Source: Flavobacterium cheniae
GTDB lineage: Bacteria; Bacteroidota; Bacteroidia; Flavobacteriales; Flavobacteriaceae
DNA length: 64,000 nucleotides
NCBI RefSeq assembly: GCF_004363695.1
Contig: NZ_SNZC01000005.1
Span: forward strand, 62,001 to 126,000
Reading direction: 5' to 3'
In this document: positions 47,085-56,665 of the stretch, piece after piece
Layout: every line of letters starts with the position of its first letter
How positions within the stretch are numbered: position 1 is the stretch's first letter
The notes under the pieces: generated by a model
Told to the model about the DNA's origin: nothing
The model's input: the letters and a program-made list of their open reading frames with translations, nothing else
Database searches by the model: none
Program-made: the position numbers and the translations under genes

Positions 47085-49076
47085 TTATAAACTATAATTC
47101 AAATTTATAAAGATATTTCTACCCACTCTTGGAATATTATTCCAATCAGCATAAGTAGAATAATATGTATCTAATAGATTTTCCCCACCTATTCTAGTTG
47201 TAAAATTATTTGTCCCTAATTTGAATTTGTATCCACTACTAACATTCAATATGGCATAACTTGGAGTTTTATCTTCACCAAATTCACTATTATAATTTAT
47301 TTGTGAAGCATTTCCAGATACTGAAATTTCAGCATTAAATTGATTTTTAATAAATCGCAATGAAGACATATAACTTAGCGGACTAATAAACGGCAAGTTT
47401 TTGTTTTCACTATCTTTTCCTTTTGCAAAAGTGGCTTGAGAAAACCATTTAAAAGAATTTGACAAATATATTTCAGCAGAAATATCCGTATTAAAAAGCG
47501 TAGCATAATCTAATGCGGTATAAATCCTTACCCCATTTGCTCCTATCGTCATTGGAACTAAACTAACATCTGTTTTAGCAATAATATAATCATAAATTTT
47601 AAAATATGAAGCCGAAGCGTTTATCTTAAATTTATCATTTTTAAACCCAATAGATAAACTTCCTTCTAATGCTTTTTCATTTTTTAAATTTGGATTTCCA
47701 ATATTATCATATCCATCAAAACTATTAAAAAGATAAAAACCATAGCCTTCTGAAACCGAAGGCGCTCTTTCGCCATAAGCTAATCCAAAGCCATACTCAA
47801 AACCTAATTTCACATGATTATATCTGGAAGCAACGCTTTTTAAAATTCTACTTTTTTCAGCTTTTAATTCAGGATAAAAAATTTGAATACTTTCTAACCC
47901 AAATTGACTTGCCACATGATTGATATGACTTCCAAAAGAAGTTAAAATTTTTAAACTAGAATGACAATTAAAAACAAATTCATCTTCTAAAAAAACACCA
48001 TTATAAAGTGTTCTAACATCGGGCCAAGTATACATAAACATCAAATTTTCATTTGGATCTGATGGATACATTGTCATTTCTGCTATCGACTTGTTATAAA
48101 ATGAATTTAAATTAATCAAAAAATGATGTTTTGCTTTTGAAAAATTTACTTTTGAATAATAACCAAAAGTTTCGCTCCAGCCTGGCATATCCATATGAAT
48201 GGGAACATTTGGACGAGTTGTATCATCCATTTTGTGCTTAATGGTGTTGAAATAAAGTTTGGTTTCCCAATTTTTTACTTTTGAATTTAATGGAACATAC
48301 TCATATTTAATTGAAGCAATAGCAGCCTCTGCCAATGAAACATCCATGGGTAAAGCTGGATAACCAACATTAGTAGCTTTATCATAAATTATAGCTGTTT
48401 CTATGCTTTTATTATTGCTAAATCTAAATCCAAATGTGCTTGAAAAGTTTGCCTTACTAAATTGAGAAAACAATACTTCATTGCCATTTCCTGCTTTATA
48501 GTTTTCTGCATTACGAAGCATAACATCTGAATCTACATAAAACAAACTATCACGATAATTAACCGAAGCGCCGAGTATTTTTTGTTTATTATTAGTTTCA
48601 AAACCTGAATTTAAATGAAATTCCCACTTTTTTTCTCCAAACGTGTTTTTATTTCTTTTTAAATCAATTGAACCGCCAATAGTGTTACCAAAACATCCGC
48701 CTTCTTGTCCAGATACTATTGTAGCTTCTTCTAAATTCGAAACTTCAACATAAGAAGTTATTGGATCCATCTTATCGGTACAAGCACCAAAAATTCGCAT
48801 TCCATCAATGGTTACAAGTGTTCGTTCTGATGGCATATTATTAATAATTGGTTCCCAAGCGTAGGCACCGCGTTTAATCATATCAACTTTTAGAGATTGC
48901 TGTAAAAATTCATCAATAGAACCCAAAGATTTTGATTGTTTTTCATACAAATTGGCCTTTTTTCCTATCAAAATAACTTCTTTAAGTTCTTTGATTTTTA
49001 GCGAGTCATTTTCTTGATTTTGTGCCAACACAAATACAGAAAATAACAGCACTAAAATTGAGACTGTTTTTTTCAT
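47085..49076 (-). CDS. TonB-dependent receptor, OprC/NosA copper type
   Basis: 663 residues. Signal peptide 1-19, then a plug (SLGSIDEFLQQ to about 135) and barrel ending NIFINLNYSL. The segment RIFGACTDKMDPITSYVE (Cys99 and Met103, CxxxM) and NTIKHKMDD (His281 and Met283, HxM) match the copper-binding CxxxM...HxM residues described for OprC of Pseudomonas aeruginosa, with a second HMDM at 294-297. It therefore likely imports or binds copper. It lies downstream of a Met/His-rich lipoprotein, separated by a hairpin with a T-tract that ends just before its start codon. Confidence 0.85.
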   Translation of the reverse strand: MKKTVSILVLLFSVFVLAQNQENDSLKIKELKEVILIGKKANLYEKQSKSLGSIDEFLQQSLKVDMIKRGAYAWEPIINNMPSERTLVTIDGMRIFGACTDKMDPITSYVEVSNLEEATIVSGQEGGCFGNTIGGSIDLKRNKNTFGEKKWEFHLNSGFETNNKQKILGASVNYRDSLFYVDSDVMLRNAENYKAGNGNEVLFSQFSKANFSSTFGFRFSNNKSIETAIIYDKATNVGYPALPMDVSLAEAAIASIKYEYVPLNSKVKNWETKLYFNTIKHKMDDTTRPNVPIHMDMPGWSETFGYYSKVNFSKAKHHFLINLNSFYNKSIAEMTMYPSDPNENLMFMYTWPDVRTLYNGVFLEDEFVFNCHSSLKILTSFGSHINHVASQFGLESIQIFYPELKAEKSRILKSVASRYNHVKLGFEYGFGLAYGERAPSVSEGYGFYLFNSFDGYDNIGNPNLKNEKALEGSLSIGFKNDKFKINASASYFKIYDYIIAKTDVSLVPMTIGANGVRIYTALDYATLFNTDISAEIYLSNSFKWFSQATFAKGKDSENKNLPFISPLSYMSSLRFIKNQFNAEISVSGNASQINYNSEFGEDKTPSYAILNVSSGYKFKLGTNNFTTRIGGENLLDTYYSTYADWNNIPRVGRNIFINLNYSL

Positions 49077-49086
49077 ATCTTATCTA

Positions 49087-49120
49087 AAAAAGGTCAAAAA
49101 CAACAGAATTTGACCTTTTT
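49087..49120 (-). terminator. Hairpin and T-tract just upstream of the copper-receptor gene (attenuator?)
   Basis: Arms AAAAAGGTCAAA (49087-49098) and TTTGACCTTTTT (49109-49120) with a 10-base loop. On the minus strand it follows the lipoprotein stop and its T-tract ends about 10 bases before the receptor ATG. No promoter fits between them. Confidence 0.7.
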
Positions 49121-49129
49121 ATTTTTTTA

Positions 49130-49978
49130 CTAAAACTCTATTTCAAAAAAGATACTACTTGAAGTAACGGTGTCGGTAATTTCTTCACCTTTTACAATTG
49201 TTCCATCAGGTTTTGCTAATTGCAGATTAATTTTCCAATATCCTGTCATGGTTAAAGACAATTTACCATTATACAATTCACCTGCAGTAGTTTGTGTTGC
49301 ATGAACATTGTTTGGCGAACTATGATTACCCATACTTGGCATTCTTGGATCAATTTTTAAAGTATAACCATCTACAACTGGAAATGTCATCATATCTTGC
49401 ATTTTCCATACTCCTACAACCATATCATTTAACGCAACAGAAGGGTGATGAGGCTCAGCATAAGCAACTAAATATTTTACGCCATCTGTTCCCATAAAAG
49501 TATTAACAGTTCTTTTTGCTGAAGCTGGCACATCAATAACAGAAGTTGTTGTGTAATCTATTCCATCAATAGAATAATCTATTTTTAAATCCCAATATTC
49601 TGTATCATTTTGAGCCATTTGAAACATAATATAACCTTCATATAATGTTCCTTCTGATGTAATTTTTTCTACCTCAGAATTTGGACACGAATGGTTCATC
49701 ATTGCCATGTGCATAACAGGCATCCAAGATACTGTTGCATTTTTAATGTATTGATTTGTTACATTATCCTTAATTCTTAATTTAACTTCGTTATAACCTT
49801 GAACTAAAGCTCCGATGTGAGAATACAACTCAATTGTGTGTGTAGTATTTGTCATTTCTTGAAATTTTGTAAGTCCATCTAACTCATTAATAGTAGTAGA
49901 ATCATCGTTATCAGAACATGAAATAAGTGTTAAAGCCATAAATAATATGGCTACTATATTTTTTAATTGAAATTTCAT
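49130..49978 (-). CDS. Met/His-rich, probably copper-binding lipoprotein
   Basis: 282 residues. Lipobox LISC with Cys21, followed by an acidic stretch (SDNDD). Two similar halves, each with a metal-like cluster: WMPVMHMAMMNHSCPN (about residues 85-100) and DPRMPSMGNHSSPNNVHA (about 211-228). The first half resembles the FixH/YtkA-like fold found in periplasmic copper proteins. The gene is followed by the OprC-type receptor and preceded by a Cys-rich small protein. Together they suggest copper capture at the surface and delivery to the receptor. The exact role is inferred. Confidence 0.72.
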   Translation of the reverse strand: MKFQLKNIVAILFMALTLISCSDNDDSTTINELDGLTKFQEMTNTTHTIELYSHIGALVQGYNEVKLRIKDNVTNQYIKNATVSWMPVMHMAMMNHSCPNSEVEKITSEGTLYEGYIMFQMAQNDTEYWDLKIDYSIDGIDYTTTSVIDVPASAKRTVNTFMGTDGVKYLVAYAEPHHPSVALNDMVVGVWKMQDMMTFPVVDGYTLKIDPRMPSMGNHSSPNNVHATQTTAGELYNGKLSLTMTGYWKINLQLAKPDGTIVKGEEITDTVTSSSIFFEIEF

Positions 49979-50100
49979 TTTGAAAATTATTTTAGTTTAA
50001 AATTTAATATTATTTGTGTTTAAAGATTGATTTCTTTAAATAATTTTGGACATAGATATCCTAATCGAATCTTAGCATTAGAAACGATTGCAATAAAAAA

Positions 50101-50478
50101 TTAAACTAAAAAGGTGGGTGGATGAAAAGTGGACTGTATTGCAGTCAAAGCATACAAATTCTGATAATCAGAATTGATTTTTTTGTTTGTGAAAACGAAA
50201 TTTTCAGCAAAAGAAACTGCTTTAAATTCTTGACAAAACATGGTTTCAATTTCTTGTTTTACGTTTTGCTTTTTGTCGGAAGAAATGGGTTTATCTTCCT
50301 CTGCAGATTTTGCTAATTGTTTCGCTAAGTGACATTTTCCATTACATTTAAGTACTGGTTTATCCTTATTTTCACAAAGCTCTTTTACAATATAGTCATA
50401 GTTAATAACGTATTCCAAAAATGGAATAACTGGCTTTGCCAGCATAAAAAAAGCGATTAAAATGACTAAATTTTTCAC
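50101..50478 (-). CDS. Small Cys-rich membrane-anchored protein of the copper locus
   Basis: 125 residues from the GTG at 50478. A TTG 15 bases upstream is the alternative. An N-terminal hydrophobic segment (LVILIAFFMLAKPVIPFLEYVI) is followed by LCENKDKPVLKCNGKCHLAKQ, with Cys35, Cys45, Cys49 and His50 as a likely metal site, and the conserved-looking tail FHPPTF. No named family comes to mind. TATATTTG (50490-50483) lies 4 bases before the GTG, so the transcript may be leaderless. It is the first gene of the minus-strand copper cluster. Confidence 0.65.
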   Translation of the reverse strand: MKNLVILIAFFMLAKPVIPFLEYVINYDYIVKELCENKDKPVLKCNGKCHLAKQLAKSAEEDKPISSDKKQNVKQEIETMFCQEFKAVSFAENFVFTNKKINSDYQNLYALTAIQSTFHPPTFLV

Positions 50479-50606
50479 TTTACAAATATACAAACGATTT
50501 TACTATTGAAATTGATAAAAATCAGTTTTTACTAATTTTTTGTCAATGATTAAACCTTTTCAAATTGATTCTGTCTTATCATCAAACAATTAAAAAATAT
50601 AGAAAG

Positions 50607-51038
50607 ATGAAAAAATTAATTTTAGCAATTGCATTAGTAGCTACTACACTAACCTTTGCACAAGACAGAAAAGCAAGAGGAGAAAAACTAACTCCAGAGC
50701 AACAAACTGAACTTCAAGTTAAAAGAATGACTCTTGAATTAGATTTAGATGAAAAACAGCAAAAAGAAATCAAAACTATTTTAGCAGAACAAAGCAAAAA
50801 AAGAGAGGCTAAAGTTGCTGCAATGAAAGCCAAAAAAGAAAAAGGTGAAAAACCAACAGCAGATGAAAAATTTGCGATGAAAAATGAGATGCTTGACAAT
50901 CAAATTGAAATGAAAGCCAAAATGAAAAAAATTCTGAAACCAGAACAATACACAAAATGGGAAGATAAGCAAGCAGACAAAAAAGAAAACAGAAAAGAGA
51001 GAATTGAAAAAAAAGTTGAAAAACGTAGTGCCAAATAA
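50607..51038 (+). CDS. Secreted LTxxQ/Spy-like protein
   Basis: 143 residues from the ATG at 50607. Signal peptide 1-18 (LILAIALVATTLTFAQ). The mature part is strongly helical and rich in Lys and Glu, with LTPEQQTEL and LKPEQYTKW, the LTxxQ-type motifs of the Spy/CpxP family. Such proteins act as periplasmic chaperones or stress sensors and often respond to metal. It is divergent from the copper cluster and is followed by another small secreted protein. Confidence 0.75.
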   Translation: MKKLILAIALVATTLTFAQDRKARGEKLTPEQQTELQVKRMTLELDLDEKQQKEIKTILAEQSKKREAKVAAMKAKKEKGEKPTADEKFAMKNEMLDNQIEMKAKMKKILKPEQYTKWEDKQADKKENRKERIEKKVEKRSAK

Positions 51039-51056
51039 TTATTTTATTGAAAAATT

Positions 51057-51086
51057 TTGATTTTTATTGAATTTAATATAGTTTTG
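51057..51086 (+). promoter_or_regulatory. Promoter of the 108-residue secreted protein
   Basis: TTG (51057-51059), 19 bases, TAGTTTTG (51079-51086), 23 bases before the ATG. Confidence 0.6.
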
Positions 51087-51109
51087 ACGAAACAACATTA
51101 AAATTAATT

Positions 51110-51436
51110 ATGAAAAAGATATTCTTTTCAACTCTATTCTTATTTGCTATTAGCAATGTAACATTTGCACAAGAAAAAAAAGAAGCTGACGCTAAAACTT
51201 TAGCTAAAGCTGAATTAAATGAACTTGTAGCAGAAATTACATTAGATAATTCATTAGAAAACGGATTATACATGTTATTAGTTTACAAACATGATGCGTT
51301 AGCAAAAGCTACTTCTGACAATGAGCGAAATGCAGTATATGAAACTATGAAAAGTAAATTAGATGGATCGCTTACTCCAGAGCAGTTAAAAAAGCTAAAG
51401 AGTAATAAAAAACTTTACGAAAATTTAATCAAATAA
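51110..51436 (+). CDS. Small secreted protein with an LTPEQ motif
   Basis: 108 residues. Signal peptide MKKIFFSTLFLFAISNVTFAQ. The mature protein is helical and charged. It contains LTPEQLKKL near the C-terminus, like the neighbouring Spy-like protein but shorter and without the second motif. No recognised family. It lies 72 bases after the previous gene with its own promoter, and a perfect terminator follows. Confidence 0.7.
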   Translation: MKKIFFSTLFLFAISNVTFAQEKKEADAKTLAKAELNELVAEITLDNSLENGLYMLLVYKHDALAKATSDNERNAVYETMKSKLDGSLTPEQLKKLKSNKKLYENLIK

Positions 51437-51465
51437 AAAAAGTCCCGATTTTATCGGGACTTTTT
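51437..51465. terminator. Bidirectional terminator
   Basis: AAAAAGTCCCGAT and ATCGGGACTTTTT (51437-51449, 51453-51465), between the convergent small secreted-protein gene and hemL. Confidence 0.88.
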
Positions 51466-51467
51466 GT

Positions 51468-52754
51468 TTATAACTCTTTTGCTACTTCTTTAATTTTAGC
51501 AATAGTAAAATCTAAATCTTCATACGTTAACGCATCAGTAATAAACCACGTTTCATAAGCTGAAGGCGCAATATAAATTCCTCTGTTTAACAATCCGTGG
51601 AAGAACTTCTTAAACGTATCGTTATCTCCGTTTTTAGCCGTTGCAAAATCATAAACAGGATTAGCATCAAAATGAACTGAAATCATCGAACCTACTCTGT
51701 TAATAGTGAAAATAACATTTTCTTCTGTTAATACTTGTCGGATTCCGTTTTCTAAATACGCTGTTTTTTCATCTAAACGTTTAAAAATATCCGCATCAGT
51801 ATTCAAAGCTTTCAACATTTCTAATCCAGCAGCCATAGCTAACGGATTTCCAGATAATGTTCCCGCTTGATAAACTGGTCCTAATGGCGCTAAGTAATTC
51901 ATAATTTCTTCTCTTGCTGCAAATGCACCAACAGGTAATCCACCACCAATTACTTTACCAAAACAAACAATATCCGCTTGAACTCCGTATAATTCTTGCG
52001 CACCACCTTTTGCCAAGCGAAATCCAGTCATTACTTCATCAAAAATAAGCAAAGCTCCGTTTTCAGAACAAACGAATCGCAAAGCTTCTAAAAACCCTTG
52101 TGCTGGCGGAATGCATCCCATGTTACCAGCAACAGGTTCTATAATAATAGCCGCTATCTCATTTTTATTAGCTTCAAATAATGCTTTTACGTTGTCAATA
52201 TCATTATAAGCTGCCAACAACGTATCTTTTGCTGTTCCTTCTGTTACACCTGGAGAATTTGGCACACCAAACGTACTCAAACCACTTCCTGCTGCAATTA
52301 AAAACGAATCTGAATGTCCGTGATAGCAACCCGAAAACTTGATTATTTTATCTCTTTTTGTAAATCCTCGTGCTAATCGAATAGCACTCATACAAGCTTC
52401 TGTACCTGAATTTACAAAACGGATTTTATCGATATTTGGAACCATAGAAACTGCCAATTGAGCAATCTGAGTTTCTAATTCTGTTGGCATTCCAAAAGAA
52501 GTTCCTTTTTTAGCTTTTTCTATAACTGCATTAACAACCGGCTCATAAGCGTGCCCTAATATCATCGGTCCCCATGAATTGATATAATCAATTAATCGGT
52601 TACCATCTTCATCATACAAATAAGCTCCTTTTGCTTCTTTCGCAAAAATAGGCGTACCTCCTACTCCTTTAAATGCGCGTACTGGAGAATTTACGCCACC
52701 AGGAATTACTTTGTTAGCTTCTACAAATAGTTCGCTACTTCTTTTATATAACAT
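51468..52754 (-). CDS. hemL: Glutamate-1-semialdehyde 2,1-aminomutase
   Basis: 428 residues. It makes 5-aminolevulinate for haem. Motifs: [45 protein letters not shown], and the PLP Lys in [16 protein letters not shown]. Its ATG overlaps the stop of the upstream glucosaminidase gene by one base (TAATG), so the two are translationally coupled and belong to one operon. Confidence 0.97.
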   Translation of the reverse strand: MLYKRSSELFVEANKVIPGGVNSPVRAFKGVGGTPIFAKEAKGAYLYDEDGNRLIDYINSWGPMILGHAYEPVVNAVIEKAKKGTSFGMPTELETQIAQLAVSMVPNIDKIRFVNSGTEACMSAIRLARGFTKRDKIIKFSGCYHGHSDSFLIAAGSGLSTFGVPNSPGVTEGTAKDTLLAAYNDIDNVKALFEANKNEIAAIIIEPVAGNMGCIPPAQGFLEALRFVCSENGALLIFDEVMTGFRLAKGGAQELYGVQADIVCFGKVIGGGLPVGAFAAREEIMNYLAPLGPVYQAGTLSGNPLAMAAGLEMLKALNTDADIFKRLDEKTAYLENGIRQVLTEENVIFTINRVGSMISVHFDANPVYDFATAKNGDNDTFKKFFHGLLNRGIYIAPSAYETWFITDALTYEDLDFTIAKIKEVAKEL

Positions 52755-53644
52755 TATTTTATTTTGATTTGTTGCCCAATAGAAATGGCATTGTCAGACA
52801 TATTGTTTAATTTCTTTAAATCATCCACCTTAAGATTGAATTTTTTTGACAGAGAGTACAAAGTATCACCTTGTTGAATGGTATAATAATCGCCGCCTTG
52901 CGCTAGAATCACTTCTTTTTTTGAAGGTTTGAAATCGCGACTTAGGACTTCGTTATCGTATTTGTATAATTCGAAACGTTCGATTAATCCAATTAATTTA
53001 TCTGGATATTTTACATCCGTTGCATATCCTGCTGATTTTAATCCTTTTGCCCAAGATTCATAATCACCTTTATCTAACTTAAATAAATTAGAATAACGCG
53101 GTCTAGAGGTTAAGAATAATGAATGATCGCGATACGATTCAGATGGATGTTCATACTTTCTAAAACATTCTTGCGCGGCATCGTCATCGTGTTTTACACT
53201 TTCACCGTTCCATTCTTTATGACATTTAATTCCGAAATGATTATTGGCACTTAATGCTAATTTCCCTTTACCTGCTCCCGATTCTAAAATACCTTGCGCC
53301 AATGTAATACTTGCAGGAATTCCGTGAGCTCGCATGTTATTTTGAGCAATTTCTTTGAAATTATCTACATAAATTTGAATTTCTTCGGCATACGTTTTTA
53401 CGTTAGATGTAGCCACTAAACTAACTTCTGAATCGGTTTTAGGTTTAGAATCTGTAGTTTCCGATTTAGTTGGTGAAGTTACAACAACAGGTTTTGTAGT
53501 TGTTTTTGTCGTCGTTTTTGTTTGGGTTACTGGCTTAGATTTTGTCGTTACTTTAGGCTTTGTGGTAGTTCTAACAACAGGTTTGGTGCTAGTACAACTT
53601 ACAACAAAAAGAGCCAAAATAAATAGAGCAAATTTAATTTTCAT
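52754..53644 (-). CDS. Glucosaminidase-LysM lipoprotein (peptidoglycan hydrolase)
   Basis: 296 residues. Lipobox VVSC (Cys17), then a low-complexity Thr/Lys/Val linker (about 18-75). The glucosaminidase domain lies at about 88-232 ([30 protein letters not shown], with the catalytic Glu in [19 protein letters not shown]). A LysM peptidoglycan-binding motif ends the protein ([28 protein letters not shown]). It likely cuts glycan strands in the cell wall. It overlaps the upstream desulfhydrase-type gene by 11 bases and hemL by one. Confidence 0.92.
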   Translation of the reverse strand: MKIKFALFILALFVVSCTSTKPVVRTTTKPKVTTKSKPVTQTKTTTKTTTKPVVVTSPTKSETTDSKPKTDSEVSLVATSNVKTYAEEIQIYVDNFKEIAQNNMRAHGIPASITLAQGILESGAGKGKLALSANNHFGIKCHKEWNGESVKHDDDAAQECFRKYEHPSESYRDHSLFLTSRPRYSNLFKLDKGDYESWAKGLKSAGYATDVKYPDKLIGLIERFELYKYDNEVLSRDFKPSKKEVILAQGGDYYTIQQGDTLYSLSKKFNLKVDDLKKLNNMSDNAISIGQQIKIK

Positions 53645-54545
53645 AAAACTGTATTATTTCTTTATTCTTACTTTGTAAAGCAAAATTCATGCCTTTAATT
53701 CCTTGTAAACCACCGGTGTGAATCATTAATATTTTTGAATTTTCTGGAAAATATCCTTTCTCAATTAAATCCAAAACTCCAAAAACCATCTTGCCCGTGT
53801 ATACAGGATCCAATGGAATAGCCGTTTGACTGTAAAACGAATTTAAAAACTGAATCAATTCGTCTGTTACTTTTCCATAACCTCCAAAATGATAATTATC
53901 GTTTATACTCCAATTGGTTTTCGATACAAAATTACGAATTACCTCAGACAAAAAAGCACCTTTTAACGAAGAAAATCCAATTATCTGCTGTTTTTCAGTT
54001 GACGAATTAATCAAACCTGAAATTGTTCCACCTGTTCCTACTGCACAAGTAATGTGTGTGAAATATTCCATATCTGAATCCGTTAGGATTTCTTCACAGC
54101 CTTTTATTGCCAAATTATTAGTGCCGCCTTCAGGAACTAAATAGAAGTTACCATACTTTTCATGCAAATGTGAAACAAAAGAAGGTTCTTCTTTATCGCG
54201 ATAAGCAGTTCGGCTCACAAAATAAAACAGCATGCCTAATTCCTGTGCTTTAGCTAAAGTAGGATTTTCACCTATTTTACTTTCAAGTTCTTCACCTCGT
54301 ATTACTCCAATCGTTTTAAAACCAGATTCAGCTCCAGCACCAGCAACCGCTAAAATATGGTTTGAAAAAGCTCCGCCAAAAGTCAACAAAGTAGTTTGAT
54401 TAGCTTTTTTTACCTCTTCGATATTGTATTTGAGTTTTCTATATTTATTTCCCGAGATAATGGGATGCAATTTATCTTCTCTCTTTATAAAGAGTTCGAT
54501 GCCGTTTGGTAATGCGATTTTGATTTTTTGGTTTGATGATTGCAT
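53634..54545 (-). CDS. 1-aminocyclopropane-1-carboxylate deaminase/D-cysteine desulfhydrase family PLP enzyme
   Basis: 303 residues. The PLP Lys is Lys34 in ISGNKYRKLKYN. TFGGAFSNHILAVAGAG binds substrate and cofactor, and CAVGTGGTISGLINSS is the phosphate loop. The family splits 1-aminocyclopropane-1-carboxylate or D-cysteine, releasing ammonia and a keto acid; which one is not decidable here. Its ATG is fused to the T-run of the hairpin at 54546-54573. Confidence 0.85.
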   Translation of the reverse strand: MQSSNQKIKIALPNGIELFIKREDKLHPIISGNKYRKLKYNIEEVKKANQTTLLTFGGAFSNHILAVAGAGAESGFKTIGVIRGEELESKIGENPTLAKAQELGMLFYFVSRTAYRDKEEPSFVSHLHEKYGNFYLVPEGGTNNLAIKGCEEILTDSDMEYFTHITCAVGTGGTISGLINSSTEKQQIIGFSSLKGAFLSEVIRNFVSKTNWSINDNYHFGGYGKVTDELIQFLNSFYSQTAIPLDPVYTGKMVFGVLDLIEKGYFPENSKILMIHTGGLQGIKGMNFALQSKNKEIIQFYEN

Positions 54546-54581
54546 AAAAAAAGCAGCCTTTTAAAGCTGCTTTCAAATATA
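54546..54581 (-). terminator. Terminator whose T-tract abuts the next ATG, with an embedded -7 element
   Basis: AAAGCAGC (54550-54557) and GCTGCTTT (54566-54573). On the minus strand the stem is followed by TTTTTTT and then the ATG of the PLP enzyme. TATATTTG (54581-54574) just before the stem could start that gene's transcript inside the terminator of the preceding gene. Confidence 0.65.
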
Positions 54582-54596
54582 CTATAATAGAGTTTA

Positions 54597-56435
54597 TTAT
54601 TTTCTAGAAATAATTACTTTTTTACTTACATCTAAATTGTCTCTTGTTTTTGTTTTTACAACATAAACACCATCACTTAAAGCTGAAGTTGAAAACTCAT
54701 ATGAAACTGCTTTTCCTAAATTAGTCTTATTCATTACTAATTTTCCAGTAACATCATACATCATTAAAGCTGTGATATCTTTATTTAAAGTATTATAAAT
54801 GGTTAACATTCCGTTTTCGTTATTTTGAAAAACAGTAAAAGCATCAGCAAAATCAGTTGGGTTATCCAACACCACATCAGTGTTTTTGAATGTAATTTCA
54901 TAACGCGATCTATTATCACCTGCTGGCATTACCATATCAAAAATACCATTCTTAATATCATAGTAAATTCCTGTTTGCTTGTCGTGTAAGTATACCGGCT
55001 GGTTATCATCAAAGTCTACCACATCTTTCACTTGAAGTTTAAAGTTTGTGCTTGCAGTACATCTGAAACCTACAGGTATTCTTTTATCAATATCAAATTG
55101 AACCGCAGTTGCTACATATTCATGAGGCATATCAGTTAATACATAATAAAATTCTGCTGTTTCACCAGATGGCGAACGTCCGTCAGCACCATAATCAAAA
55201 CCATCTGTAGCTGTATCTAAAAACGCAATAGTTGTTGGGCGAACACCACCATTATTGTACATAGCATGAATTCTAATGTAAGGAGCTGTACCTTTTCTAA
55301 TTTGAGTGTAATCTGTTCCTGCTACGTTAGGTATTTCAGGAAAAAATTCAGAATTTGGATCATATACATCGGCTGAAGCAACTTCAGCATTTCTTGCAAA
55401 TTGCGACTGATTTACTACTCCTTCTTTTACGAAAACACGAAATGCATTTTGCATAGTAACACTACCTGCAGCAGTTCCCATTACCATAAATCCTTGTCCA
55501 ACTGGACTGAATCTTCTTTGAAAAATTGTACCAGCTCCAGCAGGTACTCCTTGATTTCCAAGATTATCATACGTCCAAAAAGCAGCAGGAGTATAAATTC
55601 CAGTTCCTGGATTATAAATTCCGTATCCTCCTTGGTATTGGTTTAAAACATGCGTATTAACCACTACTTGTTCCCAAAAATAAGCTTGACCATTAATTAC
55701 CGCAGCATTTGATGGGTGTAATAAATAAGCATTTAAATCGATTGCACTTGGATAGGGATTACCAACTAACGTAAAATTACCTGCAGATACAGGGATTGAC
55801 ATATTTCCATCATTAGGTTTTCCTCTAAAATCATAACGTTGTCTGCTTCCAGAATTATTTTGAACTCCCTCTATTGCTTGAGCAACAGTAGCATCTGTAC
55901 CAGAAGTCCCTTTCATGGTAAAACCTTCACCTGCGTTAATTGTAGATCCAGCACCTACATACGTCCATTGCGCATATGCATTTGAAGTTATGAAGCGGTA
56001 AATCCATCTTGGAGAAATCGCTAAAGGGCTCGATGTACCATTAAGATTACTGGTTGGTAAAACGATTGCTGGCGTGCTCGTTGTTAATCCTGTTGGACGA
56101 TTCAACATTGCAATACCAAAAGTTTCATTTCCAACTGCAGCCGAAGCATTACCTACTGGAGAACACCAATAATTGTATTGAAAATTATTCGTCGTACCTT
56201 CCTGAAAAACAGAAAGTTTACCAGCACCTGTATTGGCACCAGCACCAGCAGTACCTTGTAATAATTGTGAATTATTCCTAAGAAAGAAATTTCCATTATT
56301 TTGTAAATTCACATCTTGTCTTACGTACATGAACTGATCGTTAACAAATACGTAACTATTTGGGCTAACATACATTTGAGAGAATGCTGTTAACGAACCC
56401 AAAAAGCCTAAAGTGGAAAGTATAATTCTTTTCAT
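54597..56435 (-). CDS. Type IX-secreted protein (612 aa) with a NPYPSA module
   Basis: 612 residues from the ATG at 56435. The signal peptide ends LTAFSQ (about residue 20). Residues about 90-350 hold the module NYWCSPVGN ... LVGNPYPSAIDLNAYLL ... GQGFMVMG, shared with the divergent giant protein. The last 85 residues (FTVFQNNENGMLTIYN to VSKKVIISRK) are a C-terminal sorting domain for type IX export. No catalytic motif is seen; it is probably a surface or matrix protein. A good -7 element (TATCTTTG, 56470-56463) lies upstream. Confidence 0.85.
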   Translation of the reverse strand: MKRIILSTLGFLGSLTAFSQMYVSPNSYVFVNDQFMYVRQDVNLQNNGNFFLRNNSQLLQGTAGAGANTGAGKLSVFQEGTTNNFQYNYWCSPVGNASAAVGNETFGIAMLNRPTGLTTSTPAIVLPTSNLNGTSSPLAISPRWIYRFITSNAYAQWTYVGAGSTINAGEGFTMKGTSGTDATVAQAIEGVQNNSGSRQRYDFRGKPNDGNMSIPVSAGNFTLVGNPYPSAIDLNAYLLHPSNAAVINGQAYFWEQVVVNTHVLNQYQGGYGIYNPGTGIYTPAAFWTYDNLGNQGVPAGAGTIFQRRFSPVGQGFMVMGTAAGSVTMQNAFRVFVKEGVVNQSQFARNAEVASADVYDPNSEFFPEIPNVAGTDYTQIRKGTAPYIRIHAMYNNGGVRPTTIAFLDTATDGFDYGADGRSPSGETAEFYYVLTDMPHEYVATAVQFDIDKRIPVGFRCTASTNFKLQVKDVVDFDDNQPVYLHDKQTGIYYDIKNGIFDMVMPAGDNRSRYEITFKNTDVVLDNPTDFADAFTVFQNNENGMLTIYNTLNKDITALMMYDVTGKLVMNKTNLGKAVSYEFSTSALSDGVYVVKTKTRDNLDVSKKVIISRK

Positions 56436-56665
56436 AATCCTGGTTTTTAATATATTACTTGACAAAGATAAGTATTAAGTATTTATTTTTTGTTAAAAAA
56501 AACATCTTTTAAACGATAAAAAACGCATTTCATCTAAATTAATCGCAATTAAACTTGAAAAAAGTAGTTTATTACTTAAAATTTTAAGAAAAACTACCTG
56601 ACAAAAAGCAATAAAACCAGACCAAATTGCAAAAAAATTGAATTAAAAAAATCAATTCAAACAAT

